Below are positions 1 through 8,607 of a DNA stretch of 64,000 bases, one piece after another. The first letter of the stretch is position 1. Every line of letters starts with the position of its first letter. Source of the DNA: Metabacillus halosaccharovorans (GTDB lineage: Bacteria; Bacillota; Bacilli; Bacillales; Bacillaceae); assembly GCF_002019635.1 (NCBI RefSeq), contig NZ_KV917371.1:1364001-1428000 (forward strand), given 5' to 3'. A model generated the notes under the pieces. That model was not told the origin of the DNA and searched no databases. It saw nothing but the letters and a program-made list of their open reading frames with translations. Position numbers and translations under genes: made by a program.

Positions 1-1
1 A

Positions 2-973
2 CTCGAAGAAATCCTTGCTAAAATCGGTACCGCACCTGATGCATCAGAGTTCGAGAACAAAGAGCCTTATGATGTTTTAGTTGTTGGTGGTGGTCCTGCT
101 GGTTCAAGTGCAGCTATTTACGCAGCACGTAAAGGGATCCGTACAGGTATCGTTGCTGAACGCTTTGGCGGTCAAGTTCTAGACACAATGAGCATTGAGA
201 ACTTCATTAGCGTAAAAAGCACTGAAGGCCCTAAGCTTGTAGCAAGTCTTGAAGAGCATGTTAAGGAATACGGCATCGATGTCATGAATTTACAACGTGC
301 TAAAGGGATTGAAAAGAAAGATCTTTTTGAACTTGAGCTTGAAAACGGCGCTGTGCTAAAAAGTAAAAGTGTGATTGTTTCTACAGGTGCTCGCTGGCGT
401 AATGTTGGTGTACCTGGTGAACAGGAATTCAAAAACAAAGGTGTTGCTTACTGCCCTCACTGTGATGGTCCCTTATTTGAAGGTAGAGATGTTGCCGTTA
501 TTGGTGGCGGAAACTCAGGTATTGAGGCAGCAATTGACCTTGCAGGAATTGTAAAACATGTTACTGTTCTTGAATTCATGCCAGAACTAAAAGCTGATGA
601 TGTCCTACAAAAACGTTTATACAGCCTTCCAAATGTAACTGTTCTAAAGAATGTGCAAACAAAAGAAATTACAGGAACAGACAGTGTGAATGGTATTACG
701 TACATTGACCGTGAAACAGGTGAAGAAGGACATGTTGAACTACAAGGTGTCTTTGTTCAAATCGGCCTTGTTCCAAACACTGATTGGTTAGAAGGTATTG
801 TGGAACGTAACCGTATGGGTGAAATCATTGTCGATAAACATGGTGCTACAACTGTACCTGGTTTATTTGCTGCAGGTGACTGTACGGACAGTGCATATAA
901 CCAAATTATTATTTCAATGGGATCTGGAGCTACCGCAGCATTAGGTGCTTTTGATTACCTTATTAGAAACTAA
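2..973 (+). CDS. ahpF: Alkyl hydroperoxide reductase subunit F, 3' part (5' end outside window)
   Basis: This flavoprotein passes electrons from NADH to the peroxidase AhpC, which reduces hydrogen and organic peroxides in the cytoplasm. The frame is open from base 2, so the N-terminal thioredoxin-like domains lie upstream of the window. Visible are an FAD-binding GGGPAG motif right at the start, the redox-active CPHCDG pair typical of AhpF within the NADH domain, a second nucleotide-binding GGGNSG motif, and a C-terminal FAD motif AAGDCTD. The order FAD, CxxC/NADH, FAD matches the thioredoxin-reductase-like half of AhpF. Stand-alone thioredoxin reductase is unlikely because the frame continues upstream of the first FAD motif and the active site reads CPHC rather than CATC. 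A terminator follows directly. Confidence 0.95.
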   Translation, partial: LEEILAKIGTAPDASEFENKEPYDVLVVGGGPAGSSAAIYAARKGIRTGIVAERFGGQVLDTMSIENFISVKSTEGPKLVASLEEHVKEYGIDVMNLQRAKGIEKKDLFELELENGAVLKSKSVIVSTGARWRNVGVPGEQEFKNKGVAYCPHCDGPLFEGRDVAVIGGGNSGIEAAIDLAGIVKHVTVLEFMPELKADDVLQKRLYSLPNVTVLKNVQTKEITGTDSVNGITYIDRETGEEGHVELQGVFVQIGLVPNTDWLEGIVERNRMGEIIVDKHGATTVPGLFAAGDCTDSAYNQIIISMGSGATAALGAFDYLIRN

Positions 974-985
974 GCTCGTTAAATT

Positions 986-1022
986 GAAAGCCGCTCTTAC
1001 ATTATGATGTAAAGCGGCTTTA
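986..1022. terminator. Bidirectional terminator between ahpF and the TetR gene
   Basis: Arms AAAGCCGCT and AGCGGCTTT enclose a short AT-rich loop, with T-rich flanks on both sides. It sits between two convergent genes and can serve both. Confidence 0.8.
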
Positions 1023-1679
1023 TTACTGTTCTTTATTTCTAATACCATCCATCACAAAACGAACTGCATCTTCAATTTCTTCTTCAGTAATAGAATAATC
1101 ATTTAATAATACTAAGCGGGAGGCTAAAAACCCCGCAATAAATGTTAACACCATTTTTACGATACGGTCTGTCGGTATATCTACAAACTCACCACGTTCT
1201 TTAAATATATCCAAAGCTTTATTTACACGTATGATAAAGTTCTCTGATAAAATGGGCAATAAATTGCTTTTTAGTTCTTCATTATATAAAATTTCCTTTA
1301 TAACAACCTTAGCAATCTCTTTGTTTTCGAAAAAGAAATTGATTCTGTTTTTTAGAAAGGCTTTAAGAAATTCCTCAAATGTATGAACATTTGAAGACAT
1401 AATTTCGTTAAACACTTCCTCTGCCATGATCGGAAAGGATTCTTTAAAAAAAGGAAGAATAACAGAAAGTAATAAATTATCTTTCGTTCCATAATGTCTA
1501 AAAATAGTTCCTTCTGCGACTCCAGCAGCTTTGGCAATTTCACTAGTAGATGTATTGGCATAACCTTTTTCAGCAAAAATTGTGATGGCTGCTTCGACAA
1601 TTTTCTGTTGTTTTTCCGTTTGCTTCTTCGATAATTTTGCTTGAGCAATTAATGCATCCAACAACTTACTTTCAGACAC
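1023..1679 (-). CDS. TetR/AcrR family repressor of the adjacent ABC exporter
   Basis: A 218-residue TetR-type protein starting at GTG. The N-terminal DNA-binding domain is clear: a helix-turn-helix around residues 27-70 with the family signature EKGYANTSTSEIAKAAGVAEGT followed by FRHYGTKDNLL. The remainder is a helical ligand and dimerisation domain. It is the last gene of a three-gene operon (ATPase, permease, TetR), 28 bases after the permease. Two palindromes bracket the operon promoter, so autoregulation of the whole exporter operon is likely. The inducer cannot be read from the sequence; drugs, peptides or fatty acids are all known ligands in the family. Confidence 0.85.
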   Translation of the reverse strand: MSESKLLDALIAQAKLSKKQTEKQQKIVEAAITIFAEKGYANTSTSEIAKAAGVAEGTIFRHYGTKDNLLLSVILPFFKESFPIMAEEVFNEIMSSNVHTFEEFLKAFLKNRINFFFENKEIAKVVIKEILYNEELKSNLLPILSENFIIRVNKALDIFKERGEFVDIPTDRIVKMVLTFIAGFLASRLVLLNDYSITEEEIEDAVRFVMDGIRNKEQ

Positions 1680-1707
1680 TTACCACACGCCCCTTCATTA
1701 CCCACTA

Positions 1708-2775
1708 TTATAGCTTACGGTACTTTTTCAGAGCAAATAAATTCAATATGATAAAGATTATGGCAAAAGCAGCCAAGGCATAGAGGTCTCCACGTATACC
1801 TGCAAATCCTAATCCCTTATACATAACACCCTTCAAGGCATCTGCTGCATAATACAATGGCATGATCTTTGCGATTGCTTGCAGCCAATTGGACATCCCT
1901 TCCAATGGTAAAATTCCTGAAAAGAAAATCTGTGGTACTACTGCTACAGGGATAAACTGAACCATTTGAAACTCTGAAGATGCAAACGATGATAGAAGAA
2001 TCCCTAAGGATAATGCAACTAAAGCAAGGAGTAAATTAATTAAAATGACATTCCAAATTGAACCGATCAGAACCATGTCTAATACATTTATAGAATAAAA
2101 AACAATTACAACCGTTTGAAGAATAGCAAATACTCCAAAGCCGATTAAGTAAGCAGTTATAATTTCCCCTCTCCTAATAGGTGTTGCCATTAATCTTTCT
2201 AAAGTACCTGTTGTTCGTTCTTTTAATAATCCGATACCGGAGATTAAAAACACAAAAAAGAAGACAAAAAAGCCGATTAGAATAGGACTAAGAACATCAA
2301 AAAACACTGTTTCGCTATCTCCATATACATATTTAATTTCTAACGGATCTTCTGAAGGCATCTCTAGCTTCATATTACTTTTCATCATCAATTGTGATAA
2401 TAACTGTTTATTCGTTATCTGTTTTATTTTCATTTGCAAGCCTTGTGCTAAATTAGGGTCACTATTTAATAACGTCAATTTCCATTTATCATCTTCTACT
2501 TTTAAATACCCATCTAAATCTTGTTCTGCGATTATTTCTTCTATATTAGAAGTTTTTTCGAATTCCTCTACTAAAATATTTGCCTCTTCAAACTGCTCAA
2601 TTAATTGGTCACTAGCATTCTCTACACCTAATGTCGGGTCTATATTTTCTCCATTAAATACTAAGTACATGAGAGTTAAGATTAGTAAAGGGGCTATAAA
2701 TAAAAGCGCTAAGGTTCGTTTATCTCTAAGCATTTGTTGAAATATTCGTCTAACTAATGCAGTTATTCTCATCAT
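1708..2775 (-). CDS. ABC-2 type exporter permease
   Basis: A 355-residue membrane protein with the ABC-2 (DrrB/YhgE-like) layout: one N-terminal transmembrane helix at about residues 22-40, a hydrophilic extracytoplasmic domain of roughly 130 residues, then five hydrophobic segments from about residue 160 to the end. The conserved stretch LKERTTGTLERLMATPIRRGEI just after the second membrane helix is the typical cytoplasmic coupling element. Its ATG overlaps the stop of the upstream ATPase by 4 bases, which implies translational coupling. It probably forms a homodimer that works with the ATPase as a drug or lipid-like substrate exporter. The substrate is unknown. Confidence 0.85.
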   Translation of the reverse strand: MMRITALVRRIFQQMLRDKRTLALLFIAPLLILTLMYLVFNGENIDPTLGVENASDQLIEQFEEANILVEEFEKTSNIEEIIAEQDLDGYLKVEDDKWKLTLLNSDPNLAQGLQMKIKQITNKQLLSQLMMKSNMKLEMPSEDPLEIKYVYGDSETVFFDVLSPILIGFFVFFFVFLISGIGLLKERTTGTLERLMATPIRRGEIITAYLIGFGVFAILQTVVIVFYSINVLDMVLIGSIWNVILINLLLALVALSLGILLSSFASSEFQMVQFIPVAVVPQIFFSGILPLEGMSNWLQAIAKIMPLYYAADALKGVMYKGLGFAGIRGDLYALAAFAIIFIILNLFALKKYRKL

Positions 2776-3494
2776 TTTTTTCTCCCTGCGTTTAAGAATA
2801 CTTCATCAAAATTGCTTGCCTTGTATTGCTCTTTTAGTTCCTGTGGTGTACCACTAGTAATGATCGCCCCATCCCTAATCATTGCAATGTGATCACATTT
2901 TTCCGCTTCATCCATCACATGAGTAGTGATAATAATCGTTTTTCCTTCTTGCTCCTTTAATCGGATAAGCTCCTTCCAAATACTAAACCTCAGCTCTGGA
3001 TCAATTCCTACTGTTGGTTCATCTAAGATAAGTATTTGAGGATTTTGAATTAATGCGATAGCAAGAGATAAACGCCGTTTCATTCCACCTGAATATGCCA
3101 AAACTTTTTTGGAAAGATGTTCTGTGAGATTAACTAAATTAGCCGTGTAAGCAATTCGCTCCTTTATTTCAGCTTTATTTAACTTATAGAGGGAAGCAAA
3201 AAATGTGAGATTTTCTTTACCTGTCAATTCTGCATAGAGTGCATCTGATTGAGCCATATACCCAATTTCTTGCAGCAGCCTCAAATTAGGTACTTTCTCC
3301 TTAAGAACATGAATAGCCCCACGATCTGGTTTATCCATCCCTACAATCATTTTTACTAAAGTCGTTTTTCCTGCACCTGAAGGACCAATAAAACCGTAGA
3401 TGGATCCTTCTTTAATACTTAAATCAATATCATTTAATACGACCTTATTTCCGAAACGTTTACTTACCTTCTGAATTGAGATAGTTTCCTTCAT
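2772..3494 (-). CDS. ABC exporter ATP-binding protein
   Basis: A 240-residue nucleotide-binding subunit of the DrrA type. Walker A (GPSGAGKTT) lies near residue 37, the ABC signature is YSGGMKRR, Walker B ends LILDEP, and the switch histidine is in TTHVMDEAE. It powers the permease encoded next in the same operon. First gene of the operon, with an excellent ribosome binding site (GGGAGG) before its ATG. The promoter upstream is flanked by two palindromes assigned to the TetR protein at the end of the operon. Confidence 0.9.
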   Translation of the reverse strand: MKETISIQKVSKRFGNKVVLNDIDLSIKEGSIYGFIGPSGAGKTTLVKMIVGMDKPDRGAIHVLKEKVPNLRLLQEIGYMAQSDALYAELTGKENLTFFASLYKLNKAEIKERIAYTANLVNLTEHLSKKVLAYSGGMKRRLSLAIALIQNPQILILDEPTVGIDPELRFSIWKELIRLKEQEGKTIIITTHVMDEAEKCDHIAMIRDGAIITSGTPQELKEQYKASNFDEVFLNAGRKK

Positions 3495-3512
3495 GTTAAC
3501 CTCCCATAAATA

Positions 3513-3596
3513 AAATAAGTGAGTAATTACTCACTTATTTTATAACACAATCTATTTTGTCCTGTCAACAAAAAGTGAGTGTTTGCTCACCTTTTT
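3513..3596 (-). promoter_or_regulatory. Exporter operon promoter with two TetR operator palindromes
   Basis: On the minus strand a sigma-A promoter reads TTGACA (3563-3568), 18 bases, TATAAA (3539-3544). A 28-base perfect palindrome at 3513-3540, with half-site AAATAAGTGAGTAA, touches the -10 and covers the start of transcription. A second imperfect copy with GTGAG and CTCAC arms lies at 3570-3596, directly upstream of the -35. The shared core is GTGAG-n-CTCAC. This spacing is typical of repressor sites, and the operon's own TetR protein is the obvious ligand. The binding assignment is inferred. Confidence 0.8.
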
Positions 3597-3843
3597 GCCA
3601 TACCTCATATATCTGGTAGCCCATAAAGTGAGTCCATCCTCATACAACAAGTGTGGAAACCTGATTCATCCCATTTTAAGCCTTCCCCCTTCGATCTATA
3701 TGACCAAACCTCCTTTCTATGATTGATAAAGAAAAAACCAAATCCAAGATCAGCTATCCATTTCTAATATCCTTATAGAATAATTAGCTAATTTCAATAA
3801 TTCCTATCGTATCCATAATATCGTGCGGGTTAAATAATGAAAC

Positions 3844-3879
3844 AAAAGCCGCTTACCTTTATATTGGAAAGCGACTTTT
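3844..3879 (-). terminator. Terminator downstream of mqo
   Basis: Arms AAAAGCCGCTTACC and GGAAAGCGACTTTT pair with two mismatches around a short AT loop, with a T-rich stretch on the minus-strand 3' side. It lies about 90 bases beyond the mqo stop. Confidence 0.65.
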
Positions 3880-3928
3880 GGTTTAAAGTATTTTTTGCTT
3901 GTTATATTAGCGTCTAAGTATAGATAAA

Positions 3929-3959
3929 ACTGGGACAGGTTACCTGTCCCCTTGTTCCA
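3929..3959. repeat. GGGACAGG small palindromic repeat, copy 1
   Basis: A palindrome with 9-base perfect arms (GGGACAGGT / ACCTGTCCC, 3932-3950) followed by CTTGTTCCA. A near-identical 31-base unit lies 62 bases further on, inside the end of mqo (3991-4021). Confidence 0.75.
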
Positions 3960-3965
3960 TTTTGC

Positions 3966-5510
3966 TTAATTCACTATATTGCTAGTTGTTACTGGGACAA
4001 GGTTCCTGTCCCTGTGTTCCAATTCTTTTCCAGACAGACCAAGAGTCTGAGCTGTTGATGTGTGGATTTGGTGGAGAAGTGCCGGATTTTCTAATAGGGA
4101 TTTGCCGTATGATGGAATCATTTGTTTGATTTTTGGTTCCCATTCATTGATATGTTCAGGGAAGCATTTTGTTAGAACTTCAAGCATGACATGAACGGCA
4201 GTTGAGGCACCTGGAGATGCTCCGAGCAGTGCTGCAATTGAGCCGTCTGATGCACTAACAACTTCTGTACCAAATTGCAGTGTTCCTTTGCCACCGGCTT
4301 CAGTATCTTTGATTACCTGTACACGTTGTCCTGCTACAACTAAATTCCAATCTTCACTTTTGGCATTGGGAATAAATTCGCGTAATTCTTCCATTCGCTG
4401 CTCTTTCGATAACATCACTTGCTGGATCAGGTACTTTGTTAATGACATGTTTTTTGCACCTGCTGCTAACATTGTTAAAAGATTATCTGGTTTAACAGAT
4501 GTGATTAAGTCAAACATGGATCCATTTTTCAGGAACTTTGGTGTAAAGCCTGCAAATGGTCCGAATAGTAGCGACTTTTTATTGTCAATAAACCGAGTGT
4601 CGAGATGGGGCACAGACATTGGCGGCGCACCAACCTTAGCTTTTCCGTATACCTTTGCATGGTGCTGTGCGACAACATCAGGATTATTACATACCATAAA
4701 TAGGCCGCTCACCGGAAATCCTCCAATATGCTTGCCTTCAGGAATACCAGTTTTTTGCAGTAAATGCAGACTGCCTCCTCCGCCTCCGATAAAGACAAAT
4801 TTTGCAGTATGATGCTCAACAGTACCGCTATCCAGATTCTGTACTTTCAATTCCCATAAACCTTCACTTGTTCGTTTGATATCCTGAACAGTATGTTTAT
4901 AGTTTATTTCAACATTTTTTCTCTCTAAGTGGTCAAATAACATGCGTGTTAATGCACCAAAGTTGACATCCGTCCCCGTGTCAATTTTGGTTGCGGCTAT
5001 AGGTTCATCCGTGGAACGGTCTTGCATAATTAGTGGTATCCATTCCATTAGTTTTTTTGGATCCTCGGAAAATTCCATCCCTTGAAAAAGTGGATTTTTT
5101 GATAGCGCTTCAAATCGCCTTTTTAAAAACGATACATTTTGTTCTCCTTGGACTAAACTCATATGTGGCAATGACATGATAAAATCCTCTGGATTTTGAA
5201 TCAGCTTGCTTTTAACAAGATAAGACCAAAATTGCATTGAAACCTGAAACTGTTCATTGATGTTTATTGCTTTACTTATATCTACAGAACCATCCGGCTT
5301 TTCAACCGTGTAATTAAGCTCACAAAGTGCTGCGTGCCCCGTTCCTGCATTATTCCATTCATTGGAGCTTTCCTCTCCTGCTTTAGAAAGCTTTTCGAAT
5401 ACAGTTATTTCCCAATCCGGTATTAATTCTTTCAAAAGTGTCCCCAAAGTCGCACTCATCATACCGGCACCAATTAAGATTACGTCTGTTTTTTTCTGTA
5501 TGCTGCCCAT
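3966..5510 (-). CDS. mqo: Malate:quinone oxidoreductase
   Basis: A 514-residue peripheral membrane FAD enzyme that oxidises malate to oxaloacetate and passes electrons to quinone, bypassing the NAD-linked step of the citric acid cycle. The N-terminal FAD motif [10 protein letters not shown], the conserved [21 protein letters not shown] block and the [24 protein letters not shown]-terminal block are all characteristic of Mqo. The ribosome binding site is AGGAAGG. Remembered Bacillus homologues end shortly after the GLSGKELEH region; here about 15 further residues ([15 protein letters not shown]) are read through an inserted palindromic repeat, giving a new stop. This looks neutral for the enzyme because the catalytic part is intact. 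Confidence 0.93.
   Translation of the reverse strand: MGSIQKKTDVILIGAGMMSATLGTLLKELIPDWEITVFEKLSKAGEESSNEWNNAGTGHAALCELNYTVEKPDGSVDISKAININEQFQVSMQFWSYLVKSKLIQNPEDFIMSLPHMSLVQGEQNVSFLKRRFEALSKNPLFQGMEFSEDPKKLMEWIPLIMQDRSTDEPIAATKIDTGTDVNFGALTRMLFDHLERKNVEINYKHTVQDIKRTSEGLWELKVQNLDSGTVEHHTAKFVFIGGGGGSLHLLQKTGIPEGKHIGGFPVSGLFMVCNNPDVVAQHHAKVYGKAKVGAPPMSVPHLDTRFIDNKKSLLFGPFAGFTPKFLKNGSMFDLITSVKPDNLLTMLAAGAKNMSLTKYLIQQVMLSKEQRMEELREFIPNAKSEDWNLVVAGQRVQVIKDTEAGGKGTLQFGTEVVSASDGSIAALLGASPGASTAVHVMLEVLTKCFPEHINEWEPKIKQMIPSYGKSLLENPALLHQIHTSTAQTLGLSGKELEHRDRNLVPVTTSNIVN
3991..4021. repeat. GGGACAGG small palindromic repeat, copy 2, inside the mqo 3' end
   Basis: Second copy of the unit at 3929-3959: the same ACTGGGACA start, CCTGTCCC centre and GTTCCA end, with a few substitutions. 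It encodes most of the unusual C-terminal tail of the quinone oxidoreductase. Confidence 0.75.
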
Positions 5511-5824
5511 TATAACCTTCCTTATCCCCTATATTTGTAAGAAAACCTGACTTATTGCCAAGCCTTGATCTCGTCTGATACTACCAACTGTAAAATTTAC
5601 TGCGTTGTGATCGTACATAAGGAGGAGCTCCTGCTTGGGAGTTACAGAAAGCAAGGAACACCTTTAGAAAAATCCTTTTCTGTCTTACCTATAATTATAC
5701 TACTATTTTATCTATTTTTTGATTAAAATTTCTACCATTATCTGATTATTATAAACTATTTAACGCTTCCAAAAAAGGATGAACTCCTTTAAGTAAAAAA
5801 CAAAACCCAGCTTCCACAAATATA
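5511..5824. other. Intergenic region upstream of mqo
   Basis: About 310 bases between the divergent mqo and PadR genes. The mqo ribosome binding site lies at its left edge. An AGGAGCTCCT palindrome occurs near 5622. No gene or recognised RNA element was found. Confidence 0.5.
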
Positions 5825-5871
5825 TTGCAAGTATTTTCCATGTAAAGTATTATATATCTTAATGATATATA
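5825..5871 (+). promoter_or_regulatory. Promoter and probable PadR operator
   Basis: TTGCAA (5825-5830), a 17-base spacer and TATTAT (5848-5853) form a good sigma-A promoter. Overlapping the -10 and the start of transcription is a palindrome with perfect 8-base arms TATATATC and GATATATA separated by 5 bases (5851-5871). Autorepression by the PadR protein encoded next is the simplest reading. Confidence 0.65.
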
Positions 5872-5894
5872 TCTTTTTGATAGGTGAGGAAGTA

Positions 5895-6452
5895 GTGAAA
5901 AATTATACCAATACAACGTACGCAATTTTAGGAATTTTAACAACTGAATGCAATTCAGGTTATTCCATTAAACAATTCATTGATGAGAGCTTAAATCACT
6001 TTTGGAAAGTTAGTTATGGTCAAATTTACCCAACACTGAAATTTATTGTTCAAGAGGGATTAGCTGAAGTTCAATCATCTTCTACTGCAGGTAAGCCAGA
6101 CCGAAATGAATACAAACTGACTACAAAAGGAGTAGAAACATTAAAAAAATGGTTAGAGGAACCAATCAATCAGCTACCTGTTGAAAGAAATGAACTTTTA
6201 TTAAAGCTGTTTTTTGGACACTATCAATCACATGAACAAACGATCTCTCTCCTTCAAAATTACAAACAAGGATTACATCACCGGTACCAAACCTATGAAT
6301 CAATTGAGCAAGCTATTTTACAGCATCAACATCACGATAAAAATTCTTTGTATTGGTTATTCACTTTAGATTATGGAAAAAGAATAACGAAAGCTGCAAT
6401 GGAATGGTGTGAGTGTACTCTTCAAAAGTATGTTTCAATTAAGGAGGATTAA
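5895..6452 (+). CDS. PadR family transcriptional regulator
   Basis: About 185 residues with the PadR layout: an N-terminal winged helix (TTYAILGILTTECNSGYSIKQFI ... WKVSYGQIYPTLKFIVQEGLAE ... RNEYKLTTKGVETLKKWL) and a C-terminal helical dimerisation part rich in Gln and His. I place the start at the GTG at 5895, which has a GGTGAGG ribosome binding site; an upstream in-frame ATG at 5862 lies inside the operator palindrome and has no such site. It is followed after 2 bases by the DUF4188 gene, whose expression it probably controls. The ligand is unknown. Confidence 0.85.
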   Translation: MKNYTNTTYAILGILTTECNSGYSIKQFIDESLNHFWKVSYGQIYPTLKFIVQEGLAEVQSSSTAGKPDRNEYKLTTKGVETLKKWLEEPINQLPVERNELLLKLFFGHYQSHEQTISLLQNYKQGLHHRYQTYESIEQAILQHQHHDKNSLYWLFTLDYGKRITKAAMEWCECTLQKYVSIKED

Positions 6453-6454
6453 AA

Positions 6455-6931
6455 GTGGCCAAACAGCTTTTTACCGGGCGTTTTACGACTGAAAATGAAG
6501 AGGATATTGTTGTTTTTATTATTGGAATGAGGGTGAATAATCGACTCGCAGTACACAAGTGGTTCCCAGTCTTTCAAGCTATGCCTGGAATGATTAAGGA
6601 ACTTTATACAAACAAAGAGGACCTTGGCTTTTTATCTATGGAAAGCTATTTTGGGTTAAGAACGACCGTCATGATTCAATACTGGCGTTCATTAGATGAT
6701 CTGCTTGCTTATGCTAATTTTGAAAAACACTTAACTGCATGGAAGAATTTTAATCAAAAGGTTGGAGCGAATCGTGCAGTCGGAATTTACCACGAAACCT
6801 ATCAGGTAAAAAAGGGAAATTATGAATCTTTCTATGGAAATATGCCCTATTATGGGTTAGGTAAAGCGTTAAAGCATATTCCAGTTGCAACTAAGCATGA
6901 ATCAGCCCGCAAACGCCTCAAGTTAGAATAG
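6455..6931 (+). CDS. DUF4188 domain protein
   Basis: A 158-residue soluble protein starting at GTG after an AGGAGG site and only 2 bases from the PadR stop. The sequence MRVNNRLAVHKWFPVF, SYFGLRTTVMIQYWRSLDDLLAYA and the C-terminal GNMPYYGLGKALKHIPV pattern match the DUF4188 family as I recall it, whose members resemble antibiotic-biosynthesis monooxygenase or heme-binding ferredoxin-like folds. No biochemical function is established. Coupling to a PadR regulator suggests a role in an inducible response to a small molecule. Confidence 0.8.
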   Translation: MAKQLFTGRFTTENEEDIVVFIIGMRVNNRLAVHKWFPVFQAMPGMIKELYTNKEDLGFLSMESYFGLRTTVMIQYWRSLDDLLAYANFEKHLTAWKNFNQKVGANRAVGIYHETYQVKKGNYESFYGNMPYYGLGKALKHIPVATKHESARKRLKLE

Positions 6932-6944
6932 TTGTATTAATAAT

Positions 6945-6977
6945 AAGCACCTTAATTCAGTTCGTTAAGGTGCTTTT
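6945..6977. terminator. Bidirectional terminator between DUF4188 gene and the GGDEF gene
   Basis: Perfect arms AGCACCTTAA and TTAAGGTGCT with T-rich flanks, between convergent genes. It overlaps the last bases of the GGDEF reading frame. Confidence 0.85.
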
Positions 6978-8538
6978 ATCATTTCTCCCTTTTCACCGTT
7001 GAAGACATTCACTTGATTACGTCCTTCGCCTTTTGCTCTGTATAATGCATTATCAGAATGATTCAAAAGCTGATATAGTGTTTCATCTCTCTCTTCTGAT
7101 GCTTCGGCTACACCCAGGCTTAACGTAACATATATATCGCCCTTATCGCTTCGTAGAGGCTGTGTTTCTACATATCTACGTAACTTATTCGCTATCTCTT
7201 CTCCCTCTATTGCTGTACAGCCTTTTAAGGCAAGAACAAATTCTTCTCCGCCATAACGAGCAAATAACTCACCCTCGTTTAACTGAGTTTGGCAGGCTTT
7301 TACGACATGCTTTAACAATTGATCACCAATATGATGTCCATACGTATCGTTCACTTTTTTAAAATAATCAATATCAATCAATATCATTGTAAACGGAATT
7401 GATCTCTTCTTTGCTTCAGCAAATTCCTGCTCACTTTTTTGAAAAAATGCCCGGCGGTTGTAAATTTGGGTAAGCTCATCATAATAAGCTAATTGCTCTA
7501 ATTTAACTTGTAATCTTTTAAGTTCTGTTATATCAGTAAAAATAATTAATAAACCCTTTTCATACTTTGCATGCTGTAATGAGGAACTTCGCACCTGATA
7601 TATTCGATCAGAAGCTAGGTGTATTTCCTTTGTAAAGGTAGAAGTTCTTTCTATTTTAGTAGGAAATGGGCTTCCTGATAATTGAAGCCAAACCTTTTCA
7701 AACCCCGTTCCAAGCATGGATGTATTGATGTTAGGAAACATACTTTTACATGATTGGTTAAATTCGATTAATCGATAGAATTCATCCAACACAATCACTC
7801 CATCATTGATACTATTAAAAATAGTAGTCTTGGCAATAGGTGTAAGAGTAAACAAACGTGAGGTATTAATCGACCACAAATATAAAAGAGAGGATAGCCA
7901 TAAAACCATTGGTACTGGATCGACTCCTGGAGGTGTTAATCCAATTAAATAGATAAAAGCGGTCAGCATCGGTACTAATTGTCCGAACATTAACGCAGTT
8001 AATTGCGGGCGATATATCTTGGCCGTTTCTTTCCATTGGAAAATAAGCAGCAAAAACGCAACAAACATACAGGAAAATGTAAAATACCATGCACAACATA
8101 CCATATTCCTATCTCCTGATGAATAAAAGGAGCACCTAAGATTGGATCAACCTCATACACTCTATAATGGAGATGATGGATATCATTTGTAGCTACCATA
8201 ATAAGGCTAATAACCGGTATAGTAAAAAGGATCATAATCCTACTAGGCGTTGTTTTTATTCCTAAATATTTCATAATAAACAGCAATCCCAGTAGTGGTG
8301 AAAACGGCATTCCAATATATAAAATAATTGTCCAAAACTTTATTTGCTCAAGATTTGTTGCTATTAAACTAAATGCAGAAGCAAAGCAATAAATGGTAAT
8401 CGTAATCATATATAAAATAAAAACACGAGCAATATTTGAATATTGATGGCGTCTTAAAAAAACCGATGAGCATAAATACAAATTCAGTACGCCTGATGTG
8501 CAAATAAGTGTAATATAAGCTGTCAGTTGAGAATTCAC
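6965..8538 (-). pseudogene. Frameshifted 7TM-PAS-GGDEF diguanylate cyclase
   Basis: Two overlapping frames together make one protein of about 520 residues. The upstream part (GTG start at 8538, AGAGG site) carries the first four to five helices of a 7TM histidine-kinase-type N-terminal sensor. The downstream part continues with the remaining helices, a PAS domain (VIVLDEFYRLIEFN) and a GGDEF domain with the active form RYGGEEF, so the catalytic site is of the cyclic-di-GMP synthase type; no RxxD inhibitory site precedes it. The break is near 8090-8104 at a GTGCATGGTAT stretch. Restoring 4 bases (a lost GCAT duplication) or 1 base would give an uninterrupted sensor. Either a real mutation or a sequencing error. 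Downstream translation from the internal ATG at 8104 would leave the catalytic domain with a truncated membrane part. Confidence 0.8.
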
Positions 8539-8607
8539 GATATGATACCTCTTTTGGATAACAATGTTTACACTAAATGTAGCATATATAAAATGCCTTG
8601 TTAAAAA

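Larger units (their letters stand above)
3495..3965. other. Intergenic region between exporter operon and mqo
   Basis: Apart from the promoter/operators (3513-3596), a terminator (3844-3879) and a small palindromic repeat (3929-3959), about 250 bases (3597-3843) show no gene or clear signal. Confidence 0.6.

Noticed and set aside
8090-8104. Programmed ribosomal frameshift in the GGDEF gene
   Set aside because: There is no slippery heptamer or downstream structure; a small deletion explains the break.
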